Positions 54,923 through 63,652 of a stretch of DNA of 64,000 nt are shown piece after piece. The DNA is from Komagataeibacter sp. FNDCF1 (lineage in GTDB: Bacteria; Pseudomonadota; Alphaproteobacteria; Acetobacterales; Acetobacteraceae): positions 127,001 through 191,000 of the forward strand of contig NZ_JAIWOT010000001.1 of the NCBI RefSeq assembly GCF_021295335.1. Direction: 5' to 3'. Under the pieces are notes generated by a model. The model was not told where the DNA came from. It did not search any database and worked only from the letters and a program-made list of their open reading frames with translations. Position numbers and translations under genes: made by a program. How positions within the stretch are numbered: position 1 is the first letter of the stretch; the number at the start of each line of letters is the position of its first letter.

Positions 54923-56256
54923 AAAGCTGGAGCCTGTCCACCCGGATCATCAGCAGTGTACTCATGGTCGTTATAATGGGGCTGCTGATCCTCAGTGTCG
55001 CGGTAGGCGGATTTACCCGCTACGAGGTAACGGAACGGCTGGACAACTCGCTTCAGGAAGTTTCCGAGCGCCTGCAGACGGCGGTGGAGACACGACTGCA
55101 TGATCCGGGGGCGGCATCATCCATCGCCTGGCTGCCGGAGGTCGGGCCACGCACCCTGGCCTATCAGATCGTGGATGTAACCGGGCATGTCGTGCTGCGT
55201 TCCCAGAATGCCCCGCAGGATGCATTCGTGCGCGCGTGGCGGACCGGGTTTGCCGATGTTCCGCATTTTCGCGTTTATGTCGCGGCGCCCGTGGCGGAGA
55301 GATACCGTGTCCTTGTGGGGGAACCCACTTTCCACCGGCGTGAGGCCGTCCGGCGCGCGATGCTGATGTCTGTCGTGCCCATGCTGCTTTTCATGCCGGT
55401 GATCTGGTGGCTGGTACGCCTGATCGTGCGGCGCGCCCTGCGCCCGCTGGACCTGCTGCATGACGAGATGCGCGCACGTGGCAGCGGCAACCTTCAGCCC
55501 ATTCCCCCCCTTGATCTCCCTGACGAACTAGTCTCCATCCAGCGCTCGATCAATACGCTGTTGGCGCGGTTGGAGGCAGCGCTCTCTACCGAGCGCGCCT
55601 TTGCCGCAAGCGCTGCGCATGAACTGCGTAACCCGCTTGGAGCCCTTCTGGCGCAGGTACAGATGCTGGGCCGACTGATGCCGGCGGCTTCGGATACGGG
55701 CCGGCGGGTGGAGCTCATTGCCGACCGGACCCGCAGGCTGGGCCGCACGGTGGAAAAACTGCTGCAGTTTTCCCGCGCCTCGTCCGGCGTCGCTTTCCGG
55801 CGCGACCGTTTCGACCTGATGACCGTAGTGCATGTCCTTGTCGATGATCTTGGGCATAATCCGTGTGACGGGCAGGGCATTGTCATCGCGCCAGACGGGA
55901 TTCACCACATATTCGTCCATGGCGACATGGATGCGACAGGCATCATGCTGCGCAACCTGCTTGAAAACGCCCTGCTGCATGGCGGCGACAGCGTACCCGT
56001 GCGGGTGGTCATCCTGCCCGATGGCGGCATTGACATTACCAATGACTGCCCCGCGCTGCCGCCCGGCGTGCTGGCGCGCCTGACCAGTCCGTTCGTGCGC
56101 GGTAGCAGCGCAACACGCGGCAGCGGCCTTGGGCTGGCCATTGCCAGCAACATCGCAGCACAGATGGATGTCATCGTGCGCCTGCGTTCCCCCTTGGCCG
56201 GGTCGGAGCGGGGATTTGGCGTGTGCGTCACCTTTCCCGCGCCTGAGGTCGCATGA
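54919..56256 (+). CDS. Sensor histidine kinase of metal-responsive two-component system
   Basis: 445 aa. TM1 is at about 8-30 (RIISSVLMVVIMGLLILSVA), followed by a periplasmic sensor of ~115 residues and TM2 at about 147-170 (MLMSVVPMLLFMPVIWWLVRL). A HAMP-like region follows, then the dimerisation motif with phospho-acceptor H234 in SAAHELRNPLGALLAQVQ. The ATPase ends in GSGLGLAIASNIAAQM. The N box is in NLLENALLHGG. CusS/CzcS-type architecture. Partner of the response regulator just upstream. Confidence 0.93.
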   Translation: MKSWSLSTRIISSVLMVVIMGLLILSVAVGGFTRYEVTERLDNSLQEVSERLQTAVETRLHDPGAASSIAWLPEVGPRTLAYQIVDVTGHVVLRSQNAPQDAFVRAWRTGFADVPHFRVYVAAPVAERYRVLVGEPTFHRREAVRRAMLMSVVPMLLFMPVIWWLVRLIVRRALRPLDLLHDEMRARGSGNLQPIPPLDLPDELVSIQRSINTLLARLEAALSTERAFAASAAHELRNPLGALLAQVQMLGRLMPAASDTGRRVELIADRTRRLGRTVEKLLQFSRASSGVAFRRDRFDLMTVVHVLVDDLGHNPCDGQGIVIAPDGIHHIFVHGDMDATGIMLRNLLENALLHGGDSVPVRVVILPDGGIDITNDCPALPPGVLARLTSPFVRGSSATRGSGLGLAIASNIAAQMDVIVRLRSPLAGSERGFGVCVTFPAPEVA

Positions 56257-56419
56257 TGATCCTGTGGCGATGGGAAAAAACATGCCGGGCAAATCCCGCC
56301 CATGCGCGCCACGTGCCTGTTCAGCAGTATCGTGGAGAGCCGGCTCCCCCGAATAGCGTGATTCCGAATTGTGCCGCTACGGCACATGCAGCAGCTCCTG
56401 CCAGACTGCGGCGGCGCTG

Positions 56420-56851
56420 ATGCGTTTTTCCCTGCGTACCGATTACGCTTTCCGCGTGCTGATCCATCTGGCAGGCCATCCTGACATACGTGTGACCGTA
56501 AGGGACATTTCCGGGTTGCATGGTATCTCTCACAATCATCTCGTGAAGGTCGTCCATCACCTGTGCCATTGCGGAATGGTGACGGGAACACGGGGGCGCA
56601 CCGGCGGCATCCGTCTGGCCATGCCGGCGGCCAGCATCAATGTCGGTGACGTTATCCGGGCCATGGAAACCGAAAGGGAGTTTCCGGCTGATTGTGAATT
56701 TCATGCCAGCAACCGGTGTATTCTGGCTGATGTCTGCCGGCTGCGCCACGTGACGGCAAAGGCCGCAGATGCATTCATGGCGGTTCTTGATGGCATAAGC
56801 ATACGTGATCTTGTTACAGACCGGGACAGCGCTGGCAACAGCGTCATCTGA
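56420..56851 (+). CDS. Rrf2-family regulator, NsrR-like, with three-cysteine cluster motif
   Basis: 143 aa. N-terminal winged helix MRFSLRTDYAFRVLIHLAGHPDIRVTVRDISGLHGISHNHLVKVVHHLCHCGMV is typical of Rrf2, followed by the wing TGTRGRTGGIRLAMPAASINVGDVIRAME. The Fe-S ligands are CEFHASNRCILADVC (C-x7-C-x5-C), the spacing seen in nitric-oxide sensors of the NsrR type. It may therefore sense NO or cluster status. Targets are unknown; it stands between the kinase gene and a kinase remnant. The start at 56420 is chosen because the Rrf2 fold begins there. Confidence 0.88.
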   Translation: MRFSLRTDYAFRVLIHLAGHPDIRVTVRDISGLHGISHNHLVKVVHHLCHCGMVTGTRGRTGGIRLAMPAASINVGDVIRAMETEREFPADCEFHASNRCILADVCRLRHVTAKAADAFMAVLDGISIRDLVTDRDSAGNSVI

Positions 56852-56956
56852 CGCGCGCAATCTCATGACATCCGGCGCGGGTTCATGATGATGCCTGCGT
56901 GTGGTGTCCCGCTTTCCGACGGGTCCATGGTGTTCGCGCCGTGCCGGGGAGCGCGT

Positions 56957-57151
56957 TCAGGGATGTTCCATGGGACGTTCAATGATGCATTTCAGGCCGG
57001 GGCCGTGATCGTATAAAGCGATGCTGCCGGCGTAACGCCGCACGATGGCCTTCATCATGCTCAGGCCAGGTCCGGTGCCACCATGCGTGCGGCGTGCATC
57101 AAGGCGGACCAGACCCCGTGATTTCCCGGAAGATCGTTGTCCATGATGCAT
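56957..57151 (-). pseudogene. Remnant of a histidine-kinase C-terminus
   Basis: The leftward frame reads VRLDARRTHGGTGPGLSMMKAIVRRYAGSIALYDHGPGLKC..., matching the end of a kinase ATPase domain (RLDASR.. GTGLGLS..KAI..). The rest of the gene (transmembrane, HAMP, His box) is not found upstream on this strand. GLGLS has become GPGLS. The fragment is about 60 codons and is probably a decayed gene or a deletion scar. Confidence 0.65.
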
Positions 57152-57401
57152 GTTGCAGATGCGTCAGGGGCATTCATGCAGACGAAGTAATAGCCGCCGC
57201 CATCAAGTCTGAAGCCTGTTCCATAAACGATATTCCGGTTTGTCTCGCGCATCAGGGGGGTATGCCGTCTCTTTTTGTCATGGCACACAAAAAGACAAGT
57301 CGCATGCATAATAATTAGATGAACGTCTTTGGTGTAATGCTTACAATAATTACATAAATGATATATTTTTATTAATATGACATATAAAAATATTTAATAG
57401 G
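57152..57401. other. AT-rich intergenic tail
   Basis: 250 bp, with an AT-rich part from about 57305 to 57400 downstream of the VIT gene. No supported gene. Confidence 0.4.
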
Positions 57402-58115
57402 TCATGTCTGCACCCCGAATATCCGCCCGATGGCCGCCGTCACGGCCATTGCCATGATGCCCCAGAATATGACCCGTATTGCCGGACGCAACGGGTCAGC
57501 GCCCCCGGCACGTGCCCCCACCACACCCAGTATGGCCAGGCCGAGCAGGGATACGGCGGATACAGTCCATGACACTACGCCTGCTGGTGACAGCAGGGCC
57601 GCCAGCACGGGCAATATGGCACCGGACGAGAACGCGCCAGCCGATGCAAGGGCCGCCTGTACCGGACGTGCCGCGGTCGCTTCGGAAATGCCAAGTTCAT
57701 CGCGGGCATGGGCGCCCAGCGCGTCATGCTGCATAAGCTGGATGGCCACCTTGCGGGCCAGGATGTCATCCAGGCCACGCTGGCGGTATATGCTGGCCAG
57801 TTCGCTCACTTCGGCATCCCAACTGCTGCCAAGTTCCTTTTTTTCACGGGCAAGATCGGCCTTCTCTGAATCCGCCTGGGAACTGACGGACACGTATTCC
57901 CCGGCAGCCATGGACATGGCCCCGGCAACCAGGCTGGAAATTCCGGCCAGCAGGATGCTGCCCTGTGTAGCATGGGCGCTGGCGACACCAATGATCAGGC
58001 TGGACGTTGACAGGATCCCGTCATTCGCACCCAGAACAGCCGCCCGCAGCCAGCCCAGCCGCGATGTCGCATGCACTTCCGTGGGGCGTGGCGCTGTTCT
58101 ACTTTCCATATTCAT
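57402..58115 (-). CDS. VIT-family (VIT1/CCC1-like) transporter
   Basis: 237-aa membrane protein, likely Fe(II)/Mn(II) exporter. WLRAAVLGANDGILSTSSLIIGVASA and AGAMSMAAGEYVSVSSQADSEKADLAREKKEL match the first helices and the metal-binding helix. A cytoplasmic metal-binding region follows (SIYRQRGLDDILARKVAIQLMQHDALGAHARDELGI) and then three C-terminal helices. Plant VIT1 loads vacuolar iron; bacterial members act at the inner membrane. It overlaps the 3' end of the cytochrome b561 gene by 17 bp, so the two are co-transcribed. Confidence 0.9.
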   Translation of the reverse strand: MNMESRTAPRPTEVHATSRLGWLRAAVLGANDGILSTSSLIIGVASAHATQGSILLAGISSLVAGAMSMAAGEYVSVSSQADSEKADLAREKKELGSSWDAEVSELASIYRQRGLDDILARKVAIQLMQHDALGAHARDELGISEATAARPVQAALASAGAFSSGAILPVLAALLSPAGVVSWTVSAVSLLGLAILGVVGARAGGADPLRPAIRVIFWGIMAMAVTAAIGRIFGVQT

Positions 58116-58692
58116 CAGATACAGTACCTTTTACCAGCATTCTCTGGAAAACATTGTCCCGGAGAATGAAATGATGAAAACACGCGGCCAGTGCATGACC
58201 CGTGGCCAGTATGATAATCAGCCAGCCATTCCATTGATGCAGCCAGTGCAGGCGGTCGACCGTCGATGCGGGAAACCTGTCAAAGGGTGGGGCGATCTGG
58301 ATGGCAAGGAAACTCATGGGCTGTCCGTTGCCCCACCGCCACAGATATCCCAAAAGGATTTCCAGCAGGACCAGCCCGTACAGGCCATATTCCACACTGC
58401 GGGCCAGAACGGCATCAGGCCAGCGATCCGCAGCGCGGATATGGCGCCCCCACCGTATGCGCCACAACAGGCGCGCAGGCATGAGCAGACCAAGGATTAT
58501 GCCAAACGTCAGATGTGTGACCACCAGTTGATGATGCAGCGGGTTGCGGAACAGGCCCCACACATTGGCGGTTGCGAACTGCAGCACGATAATGGCTGCG
58601 CAACTCCAGTGGAAAACGATTGTCGGCAGGTCGTAACGTATCGGGACGGGGCAGGGTTTCTGTTCCATGCAGTCAACATACATTCCGGACAT
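58099..58692 (-). CDS. Cytochrome b561 family protein
   Basis: 197-aa four-helix diheme inner-membrane cytochrome of the CybB type. IVFHWSCAAIIVLQFATANVWG, HHQLVVTHLTFGIILGLLMPARLLWRIRWG, SVEYGLYGLVLLEILLGYLWRWGNG and WLHQWNGWLIIILATGHALAACFHHFILRDNVFQRML carry the heme-ligand histidines. It oxidises quinols or passes electrons to superoxide. The start is uncertain (ATG at 58692, 58683 or 58668). First gene of the cyb-VIT unit. Confidence 0.88.
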   Translation of the reverse strand: MSGMYVDCMEQKPCPVPIRYDLPTIVFHWSCAAIIVLQFATANVWGLFRNPLHHQLVVTHLTFGIILGLLMPARLLWRIRWGRHIRAADRWPDAVLARSVEYGLYGLVLLEILLGYLWRWGNGQPMSFLAIQIAPPFDRFPASTVDRLHWLHQWNGWLIIILATGHALAACFHHFILRDNVFQRMLVKGTVSDEYGK

Positions 58693-58788
58693 GACGCGAA
58701 CCTGAACGACCGGCCATCAAACCGGCCCTAAGACGCGTGACAGATGGTTTGGTGTGTACCGGAAATGCTGCGCGGGCATGGCCGTCTT

Positions 58789-59259
58789 TCATGGAATGGC
58801 GGGTTTCCCCTGCGCGATCCGGTTTGCCAGATCATTCCACAGGCGTGCGGTTGCAAGATTGACATCCGCCTTTACCGAAAACGGGGACTGACTGCGTGAA
58901 AAAGGAGACAGGGCCATGCGTTCGCCGATAACGAAATGCCCTTGGGAGAACAGCATGACGGATAACGAACCCTGCTGTCCCTGTCCCGTCGGGCGCATGA
59001 CCGCAATACGCATGTGGGGTTGTGGCACCGCGATTACATGGAAAGCGCGCAGTTCGGCCGTGCCCGATGGGCAGTCCACGCTGTCCAGAACCGCGTCACG
59101 CAGGACCGAATGGGGGTACCCGCCGTACATGCCGTCAACATGCAGGCGTATGCCCTGCTCGACCGTCTTGCAGATACCATCGGTCGCGGCATGGGCCGCG
59201 CGACCGGTCATGCTGATTATTATCAGGACTGCCAGCCCGTACCGTAATATCCATGTCAT
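58789..59259 (-). CDS. Small secreted protein of unknown family, paralogue 2
   Basis: 156 aa. MTWILRYGLAVLIIISMTGRAAHAATDG is a signal peptide with cleavage after AHA; caggagg lies 13 nt upstream of the ATG. Two conserved cysteines (GICKT, VDCPSGTAEL) and the motifs GMYGGYPHSVLRDAVL, GHFVIGERM and RSQSPFSV are identical or nearly so to those of the product at 48288-48764. Unlike that copy it is leftward and outside the efflux operon, about 100 bp upstream of cytochrome b561. No known family or function. Confidence 0.78.
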   Translation of the reverse strand: MTWILRYGLAVLIIISMTGRAAHAATDGICKTVEQGIRLHVDGMYGGYPHSVLRDAVLDSVDCPSGTAELRAFHVIAVPQPHMRIAVMRPTGQGQQGSLSVMLFSQGHFVIGERMALSPFSRSQSPFSVKADVNLATARLWNDLANRIAQGKPAIP

Positions 59260-59649
59260 GGTATGTGTCCGGCCTCCTGTCTTTGACATAGCGCTGATGC
59301 GGGATTTTCTTGTAACCGGCCAAGATGACGTGAACCTGAACAGGAAAAGGGCAGGCAGACCTGCCGCTGGCATAACGGTGGTGCTGTAATCCGGAAGACT
59401 GCGGTCAAGATCTGTATTTTATTAAAACAGGCAGATGCGTATTTTTATTTTTCTGCCGATTTCGGATAACAGGACAATATATGACGGAAGATCAGAATAT
59501 ATATTAATGAAGTAATTAAGAAAAAATAGTTGTAATATTGGTGGATATTTACGTTTAATGTTTAACAAAAGCATCATGTTGTGAAAATAAAGTTGTGCAT
59601 ATAATATAAGGCCAGCTGACGGTGGATTTTTTAATAATATGAGAATAAT
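59260..59649. other. AT-rich divergent region
   Basis: 390 bp between the secreted-protein gene and the porin gene, AT-rich from about 59415 to 59640, likely containing both promoters. No Fur-like 19-mer was found here. Confidence 0.45.
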
Positions 59650-61233
59650 TTGCGATCGTGCAGACTGACATCATGCGGGGGGCCGGCCGTTTTCGTATCG
59701 GGATTTTTTTGGCGTGCCTGCAGGGGAATTCTTGCCTGTGGCATTGTCTGCCCCATTGCCGTCCCGGGCCACGCCCAGACCGTCGTTGCTGAAGGATGGT
59801 CCCGGCCAGGGCCTTCTGCGCCTTTTCCTGCCCAGACAGACCCGGCAGCTTCCCGTGATTCGTGGCAGGTAGATGAAATTGATACCAGCCGGAGCCAGGA
59901 TGCCTCCTCCGCCGCGGGTGGAAGCCTGCTGGGGGATATGGGCGGATTGCGTCCGTGGCTCGCGCGTTACGGGATGATGCTGAGCATTCAGGATGTTAAT
60001 GAGTTATGGGGCAATGCCACCGGCGGGATCGCCAGCACCAACGGCGATGGCAGGGGGGCAGGTACTGGTGCGTCGTATACTGGCGTCACCATGCCAGCTC
60101 TGACAGCGGATATGGAAAAGCTGATCGGACTCAGGGGCGGGACATTCAATGTCAGTGCCCTGCAGATCCGCGGACGCGCCATGACGCAGGATCATCTGAG
60201 CGATTTCAACCCCATCAGCGGATTTGAGGCGGATCGCTCTACCCGCCTGTTTGAACTGTGGTACCAGCAGTCTTTCCTGAAAGGCACACTGGACATCAAG
60301 ATTGGTCAGCAGGACCTAGATACGGAATTCCTGATCAGTGATTATGCATCCCAGTATCTCAATGCCAATTTCGGATGGCCGATGGGGCCTTCGGTCAATC
60401 TTTATGCCGGCGGTCCATCATGGCCCTTGGCCGCGCCCGCGATCCGGTTGCGGTATCGACCCGGTGAAAAATACACGCTCATGTTCGCGGCTTCCGATGA
60501 CAATCCATCAGGCAACCAGGACAGCAGTGTTTTTGGCCTGACCGGGAACCCGGCGGATCCAACCAGCCAGACAACAGGCGATGGCAGCGGCACGAAATTC
60601 AATATGGGAACCGGCGCCCTGCTGATTACCGAAATCCAGTATGCCCTCAATCCGCAGGGCGGCGTTCACCATCCGGGCCTGTCAGGCGTTTATAAACTCG
60701 GGGGGTATTATGATACGGCACGCTTTCCGGATTATCGGTACAACACGCAGGGGCAGTCCCTTGGCGCGGAGGGGGGCACGCCGCGCCGCGATCAGGGAAA
60801 CTGGCTGGTGTACGGAATAATCGATCAGTTGATCTGGCGCCCCGGGCCCACGGCATCACGCGCGCTGGGGCTGTTTGTCCGGGCGACGGGAAACAGTGGT
60901 GACCGCAATATCATAAGTTTTGCCATTGATGCCGGCCTGAACCTGAAGGCCCCGTTCGGGGGCAGAACGAATGACACGCTGGGTCTGGGCTGGGGCATTG
61001 GCCGTGTGACATCCGCAGTGCGCGCGTATGACCGCGCGCGCGGGGCGCTGGTGCAGGGTAATGAAACCCATTTTGAACTGACTTATCAGGCCCAGGTCAC
61101 GCCATGGATGGTCGTGCAGCCCGATTTCCAGTATGTCCTGAACCCGTCGGGCGGGATGGGCGACCCGTCCTGCCCGACGCGGCGTATCGGTAATGAAACC
61201 GTCTTCGGGCTGCATACGAATGTAAATTTTTAA
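59650..61233 (+). CDS. OprB-family porin
   Basis: 527 aa. A signal-like N-terminus ends AVPGHAQ|T, with the mature barrel following a ~70-residue linker. OprB features include the first repeats MLSIQDVNELWGNATGGI and RLFELWYQQSFLKGTLDIKIGQQDLDTEF, ASDDNPSG in the middle, and VYKLGGYYDTARFPD. The C-terminal strand is HFELTYQAQVTPWMVVQPDFQYVLNPSG...FGLHTNVNF. The start is doubtful: a TTG at 59650 is used because no ATG is in frame, while an out-of-frame ATG (59672) begins a similar reading, so a sequencing or real frameshift near the N-terminus is possible. Confidence 0.82.
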   Translation: MRSCRLTSCGGPAVFVSGFFWRACRGILACGIVCPIAVPGHAQTVVAEGWSRPGPSAPFPAQTDPAASRDSWQVDEIDTSRSQDASSAAGGSLLGDMGGLRPWLARYGMMLSIQDVNELWGNATGGIASTNGDGRGAGTGASYTGVTMPALTADMEKLIGLRGGTFNVSALQIRGRAMTQDHLSDFNPISGFEADRSTRLFELWYQQSFLKGTLDIKIGQQDLDTEFLISDYASQYLNANFGWPMGPSVNLYAGGPSWPLAAPAIRLRYRPGEKYTLMFAASDDNPSGNQDSSVFGLTGNPADPTSQTTGDGSGTKFNMGTGALLITEIQYALNPQGGVHHPGLSGVYKLGGYYDTARFPDYRYNTQGQSLGAEGGTPRRDQGNWLVYGIIDQLIWRPGPTASRALGLFVRATGNSGDRNIISFAIDAGLNLKAPFGGRTNDTLGLGWGIGRVTSAVRAYDRARGALVQGNETHFELTYQAQVTPWMVVQPDFQYVLNPSGGMGDPSCPTRRIGNETVFGLHTNVNF

Positions 61234-61317
61234 TGTATATTTGACAATTATAAAGTAAAATCCGGTCCTGTCAGGTCATGTTGATTTTGAAATACAGGGG
61301 CAGGCGTGCAGGGCAGT

Positions 61318-62670
61318 TCAGAATGTCAGGTTACTATGCAGTCCGAAAGTGGCCTCATCGCGCACGCGCTCCCCTTTACTATCGAGAACACCGCCACTGG
61401 GTGACACGATGCCCTGTATATCAGGCTGCACCACCATCCATGGCGTGACCTGAGCCTGATAGGTCAGTTCCAGATGGTATTCGGTACCCTGCATGGGCAG
61501 GCCGGCGCGCCTGTCTGCCCGGGCAAGACAGGAACTGGCCGCCCCCAGGCCTGCCCCAAGTCCCAGCACGTCGTCCGCTCGCCCAAACGGTCCTTTCAGC
61601 GCAAACCCGCCATCCACGGCATAGACGATCTGGTTACGGTCGGTATCTGCCGTCCAGTTTCCCCTGACAAAGGCATCCAGTTCCGTAATCCGCCCGAAAT
61701 GCTGGAGCGTCTGGTCCGCAATGCCATAGATTGCCCAGTTGGTTTTATGGCTTTTGGTGAAATCGGACTGATCGGGGAAGCGGCCGGTGTCAAAGTAACC
61801 GCCAAGTTTATATGTGCCCTGTCTTCCGTATATGTCCCTGCGGTACTGGATTTCCCCAAAGAAAAGGGCACCTGTGTTGAAATTGAACCGCGTGCCGCCG
61901 GGGTCGCGGTTCTGGTTCCACGGGTCCTTGACGTTGAGAAAAGGACCGCCAACGGGGTTGTCATCGGCCGCCGCAAACAGGAAATTCCATTGGGGGGACA
62001 GGGTATAGCGCAACCGTACCGCCGGTGTGGTTACGGGGGATACGGGCCCCTGATCATACAGATCATTGTCAGGCATGATGGGCCAGGAAAAGGATGCGTT
62101 CAGGAAGTTCAGTCCGACGCTGCTGACCATGAAATCATGCCCGAGATCCAGCTTGCCAATCCGGAAGGCCAGCCGTTCCCCCATGAATTTCTGGCTGTAC
62201 CACAGTTCATATAGCCGTCCGTTGTCATCCGCTTCGATATTCGATGTCTGGTTGAATACATACAGGGGCGTATTACTGAACGGTCGCCCACGGATTTCCA
62301 TGGCGCTGATATCGAATGTACCCAGTGGCAACCCCGTCAGGACATGCAGGTCCGTGACCATTTCAACCGCTGTGGAGCCAATGTAGTTATTTGACGCCTG
62401 CGCGCCCCCCACGGGGTTGGACCAGAACTCGTTGGTATCCGATATACGGATGTCGATACCCTGCGCCAGCAACCGGTTTCGTATGCCGCCCCAGTTGCCG
62501 GACAGATGGGTGCGCGGGTCTATATGATCGGGAATATTCTGCTGCGGCGTAACACCTGCGCTCAGCACACTGACCGGGACAGGTTGGGCATGCGCAGAAA
62601 AAAATGGCACTGGAAAAATAACTGTAATCAACCATGCAAGATGACGATAATGATCGTGGCTCCTCCTCAT
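61318..62670 (-). CDS. OprB-family carbohydrate porin
   Basis: 450 aa. Signal peptide MRRSHDHYRHLAWLITVIFPVPFFSAHAQ (cleavage after AHA or HAQ). The barrel shows TNEFWSNPVGGAQASNNYIG, LYELWYSQKFMGERLAFRIGKLDLGHDFM and LFAAADDNPVGG. The terminal strand is FGLHSNLTF. It shares the same plan as the porin at 59650-61233 and converges with it. IS5-family copy B ends up only 63 bp upstream of its start codon, so its promoter may have been replaced or interrupted. Confidence 0.9.
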   Translation of the reverse strand: MRRSHDHYRHLAWLITVIFPVPFFSAHAQPVPVSVLSAGVTPQQNIPDHIDPRTHLSGNWGGIRNRLLAQGIDIRISDTNEFWSNPVGGAQASNNYIGSTAVEMVTDLHVLTGLPLGTFDISAMEIRGRPFSNTPLYVFNQTSNIEADDNGRLYELWYSQKFMGERLAFRIGKLDLGHDFMVSSVGLNFLNASFSWPIMPDNDLYDQGPVSPVTTPAVRLRYTLSPQWNFLFAAADDNPVGGPFLNVKDPWNQNRDPGGTRFNFNTGALFFGEIQYRRDIYGRQGTYKLGGYFDTGRFPDQSDFTKSHKTNWAIYGIADQTLQHFGRITELDAFVRGNWTADTDRNQIVYAVDGGFALKGPFGRADDVLGLGAGLGAASSCLARADRRAGLPMQGTEYHLELTYQAQVTPWMVVQPDIQGIVSPSGGVLDSKGERVRDEATFGLHSNLTF

Positions 62671-62733
62671 TCCATTACTGTAGCATCAAGCGCAGGAATT
62701 CAAAACAAGCAATTCATTGAATTATCCCTCTCA

Positions 62734-63649
62734 GTGTCTGACCGAAAATGAGTTGAGTGATTTCAGTAGGTTATGATTCATGGGTTTGTGACAACCTGAT
62801 GAGATCAAAATGGCCTGGACTGAAATCACCCGTGCGCAGTATCGCCGGGACGACCTGGAGTATGCAAGCGACCTGCGGGACAGGGAATGGGCGTTGATAG
62901 CGCCGCTGATGCCCGAGAGAAAGCGACTGGGCAGGCCACGGCGCACCGATTTGCGTCGTGTCATGGAGGCGATCCTGTACATTGTTACGACCGGCTGCCA
63001 ATGGCGCCAATTGCCCCGGCACTTCCCTCCCTTCACGACCGTGCAGGGCTATTTCTACCGTTGGATCCGCGAGGGACGATGGGAAGCCATGAACCATATT
63101 CTCGTGATCCTGTCGCGAGAGCAGGACGGGCGTGATGCCACGCCTTCGGTGGGCATTATCGACAGCCAATCGGTTAAAACGGCTGAAAATGGCGGCCCTC
63201 GCGGTTATGACGCGGGCAAGAAAATCAAGGGACGCAAGCGGCATATCGCCACCGACACGCTGGGTCATATCATGACTGCCGTCGTACATCCCGCCGACAT
63301 CCAGGATCGTGACGGGGCATTGATGGTTGCAGCCCGGATCCGTTCGCTGTTCCCCTGGTTGCGGCACCTGATCGCCGACGGCGGCTATGCCGGTGAGAAG
63401 CTACGAAACGGGTTGGCGCAAATCGGACAGTGGACGATCGAGATCATCAAGCGCTCCGATCAGGTCAAGGGCTTCGTCGTCCTGCCAAAGCGCTGGATCG
63501 TCGAGCGCAGCTTCGCCTGGCTGGGACGTTGCCGCCGCCTCACCAGGGACGTCGAAGCCACAATCTCCTCATCTGAAGCTTGGCTTATGATCGCTCATAT
63601 CCGCAGAGTGCTGCGGAAAATCAATCAGGTCGCTTTTTGATTCAGACAG
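62734..63649 (+). mobile_element. IS5-family insertion sequence, copy B, 916 bp
   Basis: Same element as copy A at 32869-33784: same ends (gtgtctga/tcagacag), same length and identical transposase, offset by exactly 29,865 bp and in the same orientation. Flanked by a TCA duplication (62731-62733 and 63650-63652). It lies just upstream of the leftward OprB porin. Confidence 0.95.
62810..63640 (+). CDS. IS5-family transposase (copy B)
   Basis: 276-aa transposase, amino-acid identical to copy A (32945-33775). DDE residues are intact (GIIDSQSVKT, LIADGGYAG, WIVERSFAWLG). Probably active or very recently active, given identity between copies. Confidence 0.95.
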   Translation: MAWTEITRAQYRRDDLEYASDLRDREWALIAPLMPERKRLGRPRRTDLRRVMEAILYIVTTGCQWRQLPRHFPPFTTVQGYFYRWIREGRWEAMNHILVILSREQDGRDATPSVGIIDSQSVKTAENGGPRGYDAGKKIKGRKRHIATDTLGHIMTAVVHPADIQDRDGALMVAARIRSLFPWLRHLIADGGYAGEKLRNGLAQIGQWTIEIIKRSDQVKGFVVLPKRWIVERSFAWLGRCRRLTRDVEATISSSEAWLMIAHIRRVLRKINQVAF

Positions 63650-63652
63650 TCA

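Noticed and set aside
62650-62665. Possible Fur site in the leader of the porin at 61318 (acgataatgatcgt)
   Set aside because: It lies within the coding start region and matches only one hexamer well, so it is not convincing.
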